Positions 1 through 5,031 of a stretch of 5,031 nt of DNA are shown here, in pieces (positions within the stretch are counted from its first letter, which is position 1; each line of letters begins with the position of its first letter). Under the pieces are notes generated by a model that searched no databases, had not been told where the DNA came from, and worked only from the letters and a program-made list of their open reading frames with translations. The DNA is from Planctomycetaceae bacterium (GTDB lineage Bacteria; Planctomycetota; Planctomycetia; Planctomycetales; Planctomycetaceae), in contig WFOZ01000233.1 in NCBI GenBank assembly GCA_015487825.1, positions 1-5,031 on the forward strand, in the 5' to 3' direction. A program made the translations under genes and the position numbers.

Positions 1-414
1 GTGAATCAAGCTCTGATGAAAATGCGAATTGCTGTATTTATCAACCCCGGTATCGAAACAGCGGGCATTGATTCGGATACTGGTTATGCCTTGTCACATT
101 ATGCAGCCAACGTGCGTCTCTTTCGGCGAAACGAAGGATATCGCAGCGATATAATTACCGACGGCACCACCCAGACTATTCTTCTCGGCGAAGTAAACAG
201 CATGTTCCAACCGTGGGGAAAGCCAACCCATCAACGAGACCCCGCACTCGGTATCAATAAACATCCCTACGGATTCGGCAGCCCCTATCAAGGGTACGTA
301 AATATAATTTATGCAGATGGCCATGGCAGTTCTCTCAGCGATACGATCGATCCTCAAGTTCTCAAAGCTCTCAGCACGCCTAACGGTGGTGATGTAATTG
401 ATATCGATTTCTAA
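1..414 (+). CDS. DUF1559 family protein, C-terminal part (5' end outside window)
   Basis: This is the last 137 codons of a DUF1559 protein, a family very abundant in planctomycetes whose members usually carry a pilin-like N-terminus; the biochemical role is unknown. The frame is open at base 1. The first codon (GTG) should not be read as a start, because the residues from NQALM onward align with the middle of the complete paralogue just downstream (its NRKLF region). Visible family features are the DGTT..TIL..GE block (residues about 54-64), FQPWGKP (about 69-75), RDPA.GINKH, a degenerate H-X9-DG region ending in YADG, and the C-terminal IDP.VLKALSTP.GG signature. From DGTT to YGFGS, 33 of 41 residues match the downstream copy. 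It ends in TAA about 34 bp before the best start of that copy, so the two are probably co-transcribed. Family assignment is confident; function is not known. Confidence 0.85.
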   Translation: MNQALMKMRIAVFINPGIETAGIDSDTGYALSHYAANVRLFRRNEGYRSDIITDGTTQTILLGEVNSMFQPWGKPTHQRDPALGINKHPYGFGSPYQGYVNIIYADGHGSSLSDTIDPQVLKALSTPNGGDVIDIDF

Positions 415-448
415 CAGCAAGAACGAGTGGCAGCAAATTGAAAGAAGC

Positions 449-1573
449 ATGATGCAAAACAGATCACCCGGTAAGGAATATCAGTCAGAAGAAGTTGCAG
501 TAAATCAAAGAAAATCTCCAATGAAATTGCTTCTGAAATGGGCTGGTTTTTTCTTGTTGATCTGTTATGCCTTATTAGTCTTCGTGGGATTATGGGTTCT
601 GTTGCAATTTCCGTTTATGATTTTCTTTGGATGGATTTGGTTTCTGTATGGCTCCTTTACACATGTTTCGCCGGACTATTCCACTGTGCTGATCGGAATT
701 ATTGCGTTGGCTCTGTTTACTTTCAGTTTGAATTATTTGATACGATCCCTGTTAATAAAAACAGGAAACGATTCCAGAATGAACTGGTCGCTGCGATCCT
801 CTTTACTGGCAACCATGTTAATTTGCGTTGGATTTATCGCAGGGACAGCCATGATTGGCATAACGCATCAGGCAATCTGGCTGGCTACTTCAAAAGAACC
901 GGTTCTGCAAAATAGTTTTGATCCTATCGTTTATCGTATGAGTTCCAGGAACAACCTGAAGCAGATCGGCTTGGCATTACACAATTATCACGACCAATAC
1001 CGTTCATTTCCATTGGGACAAATTGACAATAGCGAAGGGAAAGTCTTGCACGGTTGGTTAACCAGTTTGCTACCGTTTGTTGAACATCAGGAACTATACG
1101 AGCAGATCGATATGAATGCCCCATGGAATGACGAAGCTAACCGCAAGTTGTTTATGCAGCCATTGAGTATTTACAATAACCCGGCAATCAGAGAAGAGGA
1201 GCAGTTAATTGATTCTGCAACCGGATTACCTGTTGCCCATTACGCTGGCAATGTGCGAGTGATAAAACGAAATACCGGAGTAAAAATTGGTGATATAACC
1301 AATGATGGCACTACCCTTACGATTCTAGCCGGCGAGATCAACAGTCAATTCCAGCCGTGGGGTAAACCAAGTCATTTGCGTGACCCCGCTCATGGAATCA
1401 ACAAGCATCTTTACGGATTCGGCAGTTCCTTCCGATATGATGGAGGGGGAGGCGGCGTACAATTTCTGATGGTAGATGGAAGTGTCAGGTTCATCGATAA
1501 TGACATCGATCCCAAAATCCTCAAAGCCCTCAGCACACCAGATGGTGGCGAGGAAATTAACGAGGAATTTTAG
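449..1573 (+). CDS. DUF1559 family membrane protein, tandem paralogue of the preceding gene
   Basis: A 374-residue protein with a clear DUF1559 core but an unusual front end. Instead of the short prepilin leader with a single helix, it has a polar N-terminus of about 25 residues and four hydrophobic segments (about 34-54, 56-70, 78-98, 117-138). The family signature follows: NNLKQIGLALHNYHD (168-182), a GWLTSLLPF..H..LY.QID..APW block, FQPWGKP (301-307), RDPA.GINKH, VDGSVRFID (342-350) and LKALSTPDGGE (358-368). The H-X9-DG histidine is replaced within a run of five glycines (332-336). The start is uncertain. ATG 449 or the adjacent ATG 452 follow a GAAAGAAG purine stretch. A TTG at 398 would overlap the previous gene by 17 bp, and ATG 521 would keep all membrane segments. 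It probably acts in the cell envelope with the conserved domain outside the cytoplasm (inference); function is unknown. Confidence 0.85.
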   Translation: MMQNRSPGKEYQSEEVAVNQRKSPMKLLLKWAGFFLLICYALLVFVGLWVLLQFPFMIFFGWIWFLYGSFTHVSPDYSTVLIGIIALALFTFSLNYLIRSLLIKTGNDSRMNWSLRSSLLATMLICVGFIAGTAMIGITHQAIWLATSKEPVLQNSFDPIVYRMSSRNNLKQIGLALHNYHDQYRSFPLGQIDNSEGKVLHGWLTSLLPFVEHQELYEQIDMNAPWNDEANRKLFMQPLSIYNNPAIREEEQLIDSATGLPVAHYAGNVRVIKRNTGVKIGDITNDGTTLTILAGEINSQFQPWGKPSHLRDPAHGINKHLYGFGSSFRYDGGGGGVQFLMVDGSVRFIDNDIDPKILKALSTPDGGEEINEEF

Positions 1574-1590
1574 ATTCCTAAGTGTTCCAA

Positions 1591-1971
1591 TCAGGTGCCG
1601 CGGATCATAGTGCGGCGACGGCGTCTTCTGCGGTAGCGGTGGGTGAAGCGGTCGCCATCTTCGGCTTCTGCGAAGAAGGAACCGGCCAGCAGTTTGTAGA
1701 AGAACAGCAGCGTGAACGCTCCGGCGGTTGCGACAACAGAACCGACAATCGAAACCGGTGTCACCTGAGCTCCCTTCCAAAAATAGGAGAGCGTGCCACA
1801 ACCGATCACCGCACCACCAATTCCCATCATCATGGTGGAAACCGCACCGCCCGGATCGCGGCCCGGCATAATCGCTTTCGCAGCCAGTCCGACAAGTGTG
1901 CCGAAACCGACCCAGATAAGCATTTCGTTCGCAGCATTTTCTGCGATCAATAATATTTCTTCCTGTGACAT
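1591..1971 (-). CDS. GlsB/YeaQ/YmgE family small membrane protein
   Basis: A 126-residue polytopic membrane protein of the transglycosylase-associated/GlsB family, usually linked to envelope or general stress, with no established enzymatic activity. The family hallmark is GLAAKAIMPGRDPGG (residues about 28-42), followed by a glycine-rich helix with GIGGAVIGC (50-58). Three hydrophobic segments are visible (about 18-34, 42-66, 74-97). The C-terminus is odd: after an acidic AEAEDGD stretch there are seven consecutive arginines (114-120), giving a strongly basic tail longer than the family's usual form of about 80 residues. The ATG at 1971 is chosen over an in-frame upstream extension to 2097 because AGGGGG lies 5 nt before it and the extension has no family similarity. 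It is convergent with the DUF1559 gene (17 bp between stops) and divergent from recA. Confidence 0.85.
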   Translation of the reverse strand: MSQEEILLIAENAANEMLIWVGFGTLVGLAAKAIMPGRDPGGAVSTMMMGIGGAVIGCGTLSYFWKGAQVTPVSIVGSVVATAGAFTLLFFYKLLAGSFFAEAEDGDRFTHRYRRRRRRRTMIRGT

Positions 1972-1976
1972 CCTTG

Positions 1977-1982
1977 CCCCCT
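1977..1982 (-). promoter_or_regulatory. Ribosome binding site of the GlsB-like gene
   Basis: On the minus strand AGGGGG lies 5 nt upstream of the ATG at 1971. A second AAGG abuts the start. This decides the start in favour of 1971 over the longer in-frame reading from 2097. Confidence 0.6.
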
Positions 1983-2028
1983 GATGCGCCCGAAAACGCT
2001 GTTCGCGTTCGATAGAGACCGTTCCCTG

Positions 2029-2049
2029 AAAAAAATTCCCCCCGGAATT
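2029..2049 (-). terminator. Possible hairpin with T-run in the leader of the GlsB-like gene
   Basis: On the minus strand a perfect 6-bp stem (AATTCC / GGAATT, bases 2044-2049 and 2034-2039) with a 4-base loop of G runs straight into five more T (2029-2033). This has the layout of an intrinsic terminator, about 60 bp upstream of the GlsB-like start. The stem has only two G-C pairs, so it would be weak. It could be a leader attenuator, the end of a short minus-strand transcript, or chance. Confidence 0.2.
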
Positions 2050-2166
2050 ACTCCACAGATACAAAAAGTCTCTTGAATTGCCCCTTTGATAGTGCATCTG
2101 GCCCTGTACACTCCCGAAAAAGGGACGCTATCTGCTAAGATCGGTAAAATTGGTACAAAAACTTTG

Positions 2167-2195
2167 TTGATTTCTGAATCATTTTCGAGTATTGT
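2167..2195 (+). promoter_or_regulatory. Candidate sigma-70 promoter of recA
   Basis: TTGATT (2167-2172) and TATTGT (2190-2195) resemble -35 and -10 boxes, each with four of six consensus bases and the ideal 17-bp spacer. Transcription would start near 2202, giving a leader of about 44 nt before recA. A second -10-like TATATT (2203-2208) lacks a good -35. Two dyads overlap this promoter: TGATT-N4-AATCA (2168-2181) covers the -35, and the right arm of GGTACAA/TTGTACC (2152-2158 and 2192-2198) covers the -10. recA is commonly LexA-controlled, so these are candidate operator positions, but I do not recognise a known LexA box. Confidence 0.35.
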
Positions 2196-2229
2196 ACCTT
2201 AGTATATTCGTGAATGACATTACATCACC

Positions 2230-2237
2230 GGAAAGGG
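2230..2237 (+). promoter_or_regulatory. Ribosome binding site of recA
   Basis: GGAAAGGG lies 8 nt before ATG 2246. It fixes the start there rather than at the in-frame TTG 2192, which sits inside the candidate promoter. Confidence 0.6.
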
Positions 2238-2245
2238 TAGTTTCG

Positions 2246-3325
2246 ATGGCCAAGGCTCGCGGACAGAACAAAACGGCTGCTAAGAAGAGTGACGATTCAG
2301 GGAAAGTGCTCGACAATGCGTTAGGGCAAATCGAAAAAGCGTTCGGCAAGGGCGCAATTATGAAGCTCTCTGATTCCGGAACTGCTGTCTCCGGGATTTC
2401 AACCGGTGCGTTATCGCTAGATATTGCAATGGGAGGACGTGGTTTTCCCCGCGGTCGCATTATCGAATTGTTCGGTCCGGAATCGAGTGGTAAAACAACT
2501 TTGGCTCTCCATGCGATCGCCAGTGCCCAAAAAGCGGGTGGTGTCGCTGCGTTTGTCGATGCAGAACATGCACTCGATCCCGCCTGGGCAAAACGTTTGG
2601 GAGTCAATCTGGAAGAGTTGCTTGTTTCTCAACCTTCCTACGGAGAAGAAGGTTTGCAGATTGCGGAAATGCTGATCAAGTCGAATTCGGTAGACATCAT
2701 TGTCATCGATTCCGTTGCAGCTCTCGTTCCGAAAAAGGAACTGGATGGCGAAATTGGCGATACGCACGTTGGTTTGCAGGCTCGTATGATGTCTCAGGCA
2801 ATGCGAAAACTGACCGGGGCAATCTCCAAAGCCCAAACAACGGTTATCTTTATCAATCAGATTCGCGAAAAAATCGGCGTCATGTTCGGCAGTCCCGAAA
2901 CAACTCCTGGTGGTCGCGCGTTAAAATTCTATTCCTCTTGCCGAGTTGATGTCCGTAGAATTGCCAGTCTGAAAGATGGCGACGAAGTGATCGGCATCCG
3001 CATGAAAGCAAAGATCGTCAAAAACAAAGTTGCACCGCCATTCCGCGTGGCAGAGTTCGACATGCTCGGTGTTTGCGGCATCAGTTTCGAATCGGACATT
3101 ATCGACCTGGCTGTTGCAGACAAAATTGTCGACCGCAGCGGTAGCTGGTTCAGCTACGGAAAAGTACGTCTCGGACAGGGCAAAGAAAAAGCTCGCCAGT
3201 TCCTGGTCGAAAACCCGGAGATGACAGAAGAAATCAAACAAAAAGTCCTCCAGGCAAGAGGCTTCGCCGCAGCCCCGGAAGCAGCGGCAGCCAGTGAACC
3301 GGAAAACGAAACAGCCGTTGAGTGA
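2246..3325 (+). CDS. recA: RecA recombinase
   Basis: A 359-residue RecA, the DNA-dependent ATPase that forms filaments on single-stranded DNA, carries out strand exchange in recombinational repair, and stimulates LexA self-cleavage where an SOS system exists. Seen in order: an N-terminal polymerisation helix ([20 protein letters not shown], 22-41); Walker [10 protein letters not shown] (77-85); the catalytic glutamate in [10 protein letters not shown] (E107); Walker [11 protein letters not shown] (D155); DNA loop L1 around [19 protein letters not shown] (171-189); [10 protein letters not shown] (Q205) leading into loop L2 with GSPETTPGG (215-223); then the C-terminal domain with [11 protein letters not shown] and WFSYG..RLGQGKE. 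The C-terminus is alanine-rich then acidic, as in many RecA proteins. No intein, frameshift or missing catalytic residue. It ends in TGA followed at once by TAA. A short ADP-ribosylglycohydrolase-like frame starts 19 bp later; the GlsB-like gene is divergent upstream. Confidence 0.98.
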   Translation: MAKARGQNKTAAKKSDDSGKVLDNALGQIEKAFGKGAIMKLSDSGTAVSGISTGALSLDIAMGGRGFPRGRIIELFGPESSGKTTLALHAIASAQKAGGVAAFVDAEHALDPAWAKRLGVNLEELLVSQPSYGEEGLQIAEMLIKSNSVDIIVIDSVAALVPKKELDGEIGDTHVGLQARMMSQAMRKLTGAISKAQTTVIFINQIREKIGVMFGSPETTPGGRALKFYSSCRVDVRRIASLKDGDEVIGIRMKAKIVKNKVAPPFRVAEFDMLGVCGISFESDIIDLAVADKIVDRSGSWFSYGKVRLGQGKEKARQFLVENPEMTEEIKQKVLQARGFAAAPEAAAASEPENETAVE

Positions 3326-3335
3326 TAATGGTGAT

Positions 3336-3342
3336 GGAGAAG
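3336..3342 (+). promoter_or_regulatory. Ribosome binding site of the short frame after recA
   Basis: GGAGAAG lies 2 nt before ATG 3345 (its GGAG core 5 nt before). It is among the best Shine-Dalgarno matches in the window although the frame behind it is only 23 codons, which supports a once-functional gene here. Confidence 0.45.
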
Positions 3343-3344
3343 AA

Positions 3345-3416
3345 ATGAGTGTCGAACAATCCAAGAGAGCACGCCTTTCGCTTGAAGGGCTATCGGTTGG
3401 AGATGCCTTTGGGTAA
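3345..3416 (+). pseudogene. Truncated start of an ADP-ribosylglycohydrolase-like gene
   Basis: A 23-codon frame from ATG 3345 to TAA 3414. Its product, RARLSLEGLSVGDAFG at residues 8-23, reads like the first helix of ADP-ribosylglycohydrolases, which typically open with an RARG.LLGLAVGDALG-type sequence. That family removes ADP-ribose from proteins or small molecules. Past the stop the same frame continues Q-F-F-Q before a second stop at 3456. The aromatic pair directly after GDAFG also fits my recollection of this family, so the TAA may be a point mutation (for example from GAA) followed by loss of the remaining gene. No later family motif, such as the tryptophan-rich W.DDT metal site, is seen in any plus frame before the next gene. 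The good ribosome binding site and 19-bp spacing from recA suggest a former recA-linked operon. Alternatives are a genuine microprotein or chance similarity. Confidence 0.5.
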
Positions 3417-3488
3417 CAATTTTTCCAGGTAGCTGGAAGAAGCATCGTGAGCCATTGAACTGGTGATTGATAGCAATAGGTATATCGA

Positions 3489-3539
3489 TTTGGCAATAAT
3501 CAACTCTATCCTCAATTTTTGCCAAAACAATCCTTTTTT
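3489..3539 (+). terminator. Candidate terminator or operator dyad downstream of recA
   Basis: TTTGGCAA (3489-3496) and TTGCCAAA (3519-3526) form a perfect 8-bp inverted repeat. After one mismatch three more pairs extend it (AAT with ATT), leaving a 14-base loop. Six T follow at 3534-3539, seven bases after the stem. This could end the recA transcript, but the gap before the T-run is longer than usual, so an operator-type dyad in front of the hydrolase gene is an alternative. Confidence 0.3.
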
Positions 3540-3599
3540 CGAAGTGTTAAATTCAATGTTTGCCCTTATGCAGTTCACAATGAAATTAAATTCTTCTAT

Positions 3600-3603
3600 G
3601 GAG
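3600..3603 (+). promoter_or_regulatory. Ribosome binding site of the hydrolase gene
   Basis: GGAG lies 6 nt before ATG 3610. It selects this start over in-frame ATGs at 3556, 3568, 3580 and 3598, and places a signal peptide exactly at the N-terminus. Confidence 0.55.
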
Positions 3604-3609
3604 CTTGCG

Positions 3610-4743
3610 ATGCGTCCTGTTCGAGTTAATGTTTCATTTCTTTCCGGTAGCTTACTCCTGCTGGTATTTCTGTTTCCACAGGCCGGGGTTTCACAGCCTT
3701 CACAGAAGAAATCCCTCAAAGACGCGGGAAAAATTCAGTTTGAACGGATGGACCGAAATCAGGACGGAAAGTTGACACTTGACGAAATTCCTGTTCGTGG
3801 AAAAGGTTTGTTTCGAAAAATCGATTCCAATAAAGATGGTATCATCACATTAAAGGAGCATCTGGAGTTTCGCAAACAACGAGATGACCAGCGACCTCGT
3901 GGAAATCAACGAAGAGGCCCGCGACTGCCGGAAGGGACAGAGGTTTCCCAGGATATTTACTACATTAAAGATGGACATGATCGCCAAACTCTTGATGTGT
4001 ATGTTCCTGCTGAAGCAGAAGGAAAATTGCCTTTAGTCATCTGGATTCACGGAGGCGGCTGGAGGAACGGCGACAAACGGAGTTGTCCTGCACTGTATTT
4101 GCTGAAAGAAGGATATGTTGTTGCCAGTATCAATTATCGGTTGAGCCAGGATGCGGTTTTTCCCGCTCAAATCCAAGATTGTAAAGCGGCGATTCGTTAT
4201 TTGAAATCGCATGCGGATCAGTTTCATATTGATCCAAACAGAGTCGGTGTGTGGGGTTCTTCTGCGGGCGGTCATCTGGTTGCGTTGGTGGGAACATCAG
4301 GCGATGTTACAGATCTTGAGCATCCACAATCACCAAAATCTGAATTCACCAGTACCGTCCAGGCTGTCTGCGATTATTATGGCCCGACTGATTTTGTAAA
4401 TATGGACAAGCATGCCACGATCAAAAGGCCGGTTATGCCCGATTCTGCTGAGTCTCCCGAATCGAAATTGCTCGGCGGTCCAATTCAGGAAAATCTCGAA
4501 AAAGCCAAAGCAGCTTCACCGATCACTTACGTCACCAAAAACGATCCCCCATTTCTAATCGTCCACGGCGACAGTGATCCACTCGTCCCGGTTTCCCAAA
4601 GCAAAGTCCTTCAGGAAAAACTAACTACAACGGGAGTCGAATCGGAACTGGTCATCATCGAAGGAGGAGGCCACGGCCCGTTCAAGTCCTCTGAGATGCA
4701 GGAAAAAGTAAAACACTTTTTCGATAAGCACCTCAAAAAGTAG
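3610..4743 (+). CDS. Exported EF-hand alpha/beta hydrolase (esterase/lipase-like)
   Basis: A 377-residue secreted protein. A signal peptide (basic RPVR, hydrophobic core about 9-23, likely cleavage near 25-29) is followed by two canonical EF-hand calcium loops, D-x-N-x-D-G ending in E, at 48-59 and 72-83. A basic, Arg/Gln-rich linker leads to an alpha/beta-hydrolase domain of the BD-FAE/acetyl-esterase type. Visible catalytic elements are the oxyanion motif HGGGW (147-151), nucleophile elbow G-S-S-A-G (Ser218), the acid in HGDSDPLVP (probably Asp323) and the histidine in GGGHG (His355); the triad looks complete. Likely role is ester hydrolysis in the periplasm or outside the cell, perhaps removing acetyl or feruloyl groups from polysaccharides; the substrate cannot be read from sequence. 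EF-hand plus esterase fusions are common in planctomycetes, and calcium probably stabilises or anchors the protein (inference). It has its own leader downstream of recA and converges on an FGE-sulfatase-type gene. Confidence 0.88.
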   Translation: MRPVRVNVSFLSGSLLLLVFLFPQAGVSQPSQKKSLKDAGKIQFERMDRNQDGKLTLDEIPVRGKGLFRKIDSNKDGIITLKEHLEFRKQRDDQRPRGNQRRGPRLPEGTEVSQDIYYIKDGHDRQTLDVYVPAEAEGKLPLVIWIHGGGWRNGDKRSCPALYLLKEGYVVASINYRLSQDAVFPAQIQDCKAAIRYLKSHADQFHIDPNRVGVWGSSAGGHLVALVGTSGDVTDLEHPQSPKSEFTSTVQAVCDYYGPTDFVNMDKHATIKRPVMPDSAESPESKLLGGPIQENLEKAKAASPITYVTKNDPPFLIVHGDSDPLVPVSQSKVLQEKLTTTGVESELVIIEGGGHGPFKSSEMQEKVKHFFDKHLKK

Positions 4744-4744
4744 G

Positions 4745-4760
4745 GTCCGCTATTGCGGAC
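4745..4760. terminator. GC-rich hairpin between convergent genes
   Basis: GTCCGC and GCGGAC form a perfect 6-bp stem around the loop TATT, one base after the hydrolase stop codon. On the plus strand no T-run follows. On the minus strand the stem is followed by CCTAC and then five T (4739-4735), so the hairpin fits better as the terminator of the FGE-sulfatase-type gene. It may serve both. Confidence 0.4.
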
Positions 4761-4813
4761 TATTGCGTGACATGGAGGCCCCGAATTCCTTATGTGGTCC
4801 GAATTAGCAGACC

Positions 4814-5031
4814 TTACTTCGGTGCTGAGTACGTTTTTCGTGGTGTGCCGAGGCAAATTCGGAAGCCGTCGCGGGAATCTGAGTAGGTGACGTTGTGAAT
4901 TCCCAGGCGAACGGCGCAGCGGGCGTTGCCGGGGACGTCGTAGTAGTTTCCGCTTCGACAGACGGGGCGGCTCACGGTCTTTTTCTCGGCATCTTCATAA
5001 TGCAAATCTTCGTGCCCTCCTTGGGGATCAA
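4814..5031 (-). CDS. FGE-sulfatase (SUMF1-like) domain protein, C-terminal end (start outside window)
   Basis: The last 71 codons of a minus-strand gene open at the window edge; the TTG at 5005 is an internal codon, not the start. The visible part matches the end of the formylglycine-generating-enzyme/sulfatase-modifying-factor fold: an RSGNY segment at the place of the usual RGGSW, then VPGNARCAVR where members have an NCR.A.R-type segment, and DGFRICLG where they have GFR.V. True FGE enzymes carry a cysteine pair here (human Cys336 and Cys341). Those positions hold no cysteine; the two nearby cysteines are in VCRSG and RCAVR. The protein is therefore probably one of the many planctomycete paralogues of this fold that are not sulfatase-maturing enzymes (inference from a by-eye alignment). 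It ends in TAA, 70 bp from the convergent hydrolase gene. Confidence 0.75.
   Translation of the reverse strand, partial: DPQGGHEDLHYEDAEKKTVSRPVCRSGNYYDVPGNARCAVRLGIHNVTYSDSRDGFRICLGTPRKTYSAPK

Larger units (their letters stand above)
3417..3609. other. AT-rich spacer between the recA-linked remnant and the hydrolase gene
   Basis: About 190 bp, noticeably AT-rich compared with the flanking genes. An open plus-strand frame through it is continuous with the hydrolase but has no recognisable domain and lies before that gene's signal peptide, so it is treated as non-coding leader. It holds an inverted repeat with a T-run (3489-3539). The promoter of the hydrolase is probably here, but no box pair is convincing. 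Confidence 0.5.

Noticed and set aside
1325..1801. 158-codon minus-strand open frame across the end of the DUF1559 gene
   Set aside because: It lies antisense to well-supported family motifs and overlaps the GlsB-like gene in another frame; its protein has no recognisable domain.
1582..1953. 123-codon plus-strand open frame over the GlsB-like gene
   Set aside because: Low-complexity product, antisense to a clear GlsB-family protein with a good ribosome binding site.
1995..2009. AACGC-N5-GCGTT dyad and repeated GTTC in the GlsB-like leader
   Set aside because: Short, matches no operator I can name, and the GTTC spacings do not fit the alphaproteobacterial LexA box.
2192..2245. TTG-initiated 18-residue extension of RecA
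   Set aside because: The TTG is inside the candidate promoter, the extension lacks RecA similarity, and GGAAAGGG precedes ATG 2246.
2921..3496. 191-codon minus-strand open frame antisense to the recA 3' half
   Set aside because: It mirrors the conserved recA coding sequence and shows no domain or ribosome binding site.
3463..3609. 49-residue extension of the hydrolase
   Set aside because: It would bury the signal peptide; the ATG at 3610 has GGAG at good spacing.
4796..4813. Imperfect hairpin GGTCCG / CAGACC just past the FGE-type stop codon
   Set aside because: Five of six pairs, no T-run; the perfect stem at 4745-4760 is a better terminator candidate.

Overview
The window is most likely a chromosomal segment from a planctomycete (Planctomycetaceae, perhaps Gimesia-like; the genus is a guess). 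The evidence is the combination of tandem DUF1559 proteins, an EF-hand plus alpha/beta-hydrolase exported esterase, an FGE-sulfatase-type protein and moderate GC content. DUF1559 expansions and EF-hand/esterase fusions are typical of that phylum. Everything here was read by eye; no database search was run.

Layout. (1) Positions 1-1573, plus strand: the 3' end of one DUF1559 gene, then after a gap of about 34 bp a second, complete DUF1559 gene. They are diverged tandem paralogues. The second copy has four predicted membrane helices in place of the usual prepilin leader. (2) 1591-1971, minus strand: a small GlsB/YeaQ/YmgE-type membrane protein with an arginine-rich tail, convergent with the DUF1559 pair. 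(3) 1972-2245: a 274-bp divergent control region with a plausible sigma-70 promoter for recA, nested dyads around it, ribosome binding sites at both ends, and a minus-strand hairpin plus T-run in the leader of the small membrane gene. (4) 2246-3325, plus strand: full-length recA with all key motifs. (5) 3345-3416 (perhaps to about 3455): a 23-codon reading frame with a good ribosome binding site. It reads like the first residues of an ADP-ribosylglycohydrolase and then hits a stop, so it is probably the decayed stump of a gene that followed recA. (6) 3417-3609: AT-rich spacer with an 8-bp inverted repeat and a T-run. (7) 3610-4743, plus strand: an exported esterase/lipase-like hydrolase with two EF-hand loops. 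(8) 4814-5031, minus strand: the C-terminal end of an FGE-sulfatase-domain protein running off the window, convergent with the hydrolase and separated from it by a GC-rich hairpin.

The genes do not form one pathway. recA is the housekeeping anchor; the rest are typical planctomycete accessory or envelope genes. I found no CRISPR array, tRNA, rRNA, transposase or obvious new defence system. The items most worth a second look are the truncated ADP-ribosylglycohydrolase start behind recA, the polytopic DUF1559 variant, and the dyads around the recA promoter.
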